Of a DNA stretch of 14,564 nucleotides, positions 14,138 through 14,564 are shown in pieces. Origin of the DNA: Actinomycetes bacterium. GTDB taxonomy: Bacteria; Actinomycetota; Acidimicrobiia; Acidimicrobiales; Palsa-688. Each line of letters starts with the position of its first letter. Position 1 is the first letter of the stretch. The translations under genes and the position numbers were made by a program. Under the pieces are notes generated by a model. The model worked only from the letters and a program-made list of their open reading frames with translations, searched no databases and was not told where the DNA came from. The DNA is taken from contig JAJZYO010000011.1 in NCBI GenBank assembly GCA_021798075.1, positions 1 to 14,564 of the forward strand, given 5' to 3'.

Positions 14138-14143
14138 TAACCT
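14138..14143 (+). promoter_or_regulatory. Candidate -10 element for the small membrane protein gene
   Basis: TAACCT (TANNNT) stands six bases before the ATG at 14150, and no ribosome binding site precedes that ATG, so a leaderless transcript is likely. A perfect TTGACA at 14043-14048 is too distant to be its -35 element. Confidence 0.35.
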
Positions 14144-14149
14144 CTTCCC

Positions 14150-14560
14150 ATGCCGGAAAGCCAAGAGCTTGTAGCGGGGCCTACGCCCGCGGGTTCTTCG
14201 GGGCCCGCCGGTGCTCCAGGCTCGTCTTCGCAGGACCAACAGTCCGCGAGCGCTCACGCCTCTGCGCTGGCCGGTGAACTAAGTGAACGTGTGATTGATG
14301 GGGTGGCGTGGGTGAGGGCCCGCACGACAGTGCGTGTCCTCACCGTCATGCGGGCGGTTGTCTACGGCATGGTCGCACTTGTGGCGCTCTTGACGGCAGC
14401 TGTGCTTTTCACCGTCGGCGTCGTGAGGATATGGGATGCCTACGTGCCCGTCCACCCGGTCGGGACGCGGGTCTGGCTTGGCTACGTGGTCTTCGGCGGC
14501 CTGTTGTTCCTGGCGGGCGGCTTGCTCATCGGCCAACGCCGAGCCCGGCGTGAGCCTTAG
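14150..14560 (+). CDS. Small two-helix membrane protein of unknown function
   Basis: The 136-residue protein has a Ser/Ala/Gly/Gln-rich, probably disordered N-terminus (1-40), an amphipathic stretch (41-60, ELSERVIDGVAWVRARTTVR), and two predicted transmembrane helices (about 65-92 and 107-128) joined by a short loop WDAYVPVHPVG. It ends in basic QRRARREP, so both termini are probably cytoplasmic. I do not recognise a named family with certainty; small proteins of this layout are common in actinobacterial genomes. It follows the kinase gene on the same strand after 125 bases and probably has its own promoter. It is complete within the window, four bases from the right edge. Confidence 0.75.
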   Translation: MPESQELVAGPTPAGSSGPAGAPGSSSQDQQSASAHASALAGELSERVIDGVAWVRARTTVRVLTVMRAVVYGMVALVALLTAAVLFTVGVVRIWDAYVPVHPVGTRVWLGYVVFGGLLFLAGGLLIGQRRARREP

Positions 14561-14564
14561 CCGG

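Overview
This is a high-GC window whose gene set and gene order point to an actinobacterium, probably outside the mycobacteria. An acidimicrobial or similar deep lineage fits, but that is inference. The evidence is the DUF5318, DUF6049, actinobacterial-type MurJ and PadR/ino1 neighbourhood, together with many GTG and TTG starts. No insertion sequence, prophage, CRISPR array, tRNA or rRNA was seen. The window is mostly conserved chromosomal housekeeping DNA. It falls into gene sets that, as I recall, flank the replication origin in Mycobacterium tuberculosis: the rpsF/ino1/PadR/DUF5318 set on one side and the pcnA/DUF6049/MurJ set on the other.

Left part (1-3107, all minus strand): the 5' end of rpsF (ribosomal protein bS6, running off the left edge) with a hairpin-rich leader; panB (ketopantoate hydroxymethyltransferase); a perfect 15-bp tandem array that holds the ino1 stop codon; ino1 (inositol-3-phosphate synthase); and a PadR-type repressor. 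Centre (3108-6309): a DUF5318 zinc-ribbon-like gene runs divergently from padR, with a 12-bp palindrome between them, and convergently with pcnA (tRNA CCA-adding type). Upstream of pcnA on the same strand lies a solitary PilT-family ATPase.

Right part (6422-14560, all plus strand): a GNAT acetyltransferase, a large DUF6049 exported protein and MurJ (lipid II flippase) overlap at their stop/start codons and are probably translationally coupled. They are followed by a DegV/FakB-type fatty-acid-binding protein, a transmembrane Ser/Thr kinase with a Trp-rich extracellular domain, and a small two-helix membrane protein. The theme is cell envelope: lipid II flipping, a fatty-acid carrier and a surface-sensing kinase.

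The most interesting points are these. (1) MurJ and an apparently catalytically complete kinase with a MviN-like extracellular domain are separate genes here, while mycobacteria carry one MurJ-pseudokinase-ectodomain fusion. (2) Three short tandem arrays of 14-15 bp with related GGCTGG/GGGCTG cores lie at the 5' ends of panB, pcnA and murJ. (3) A run of eight G near the end of the DUF6049 gene lies where a -1 slip would enter the open murJ frame. (4) The two origin-flank gene sets are joined directly. No stretch longer than 300 bases lacks a gene; the longest gaps are 74-243 and 1063-1251.
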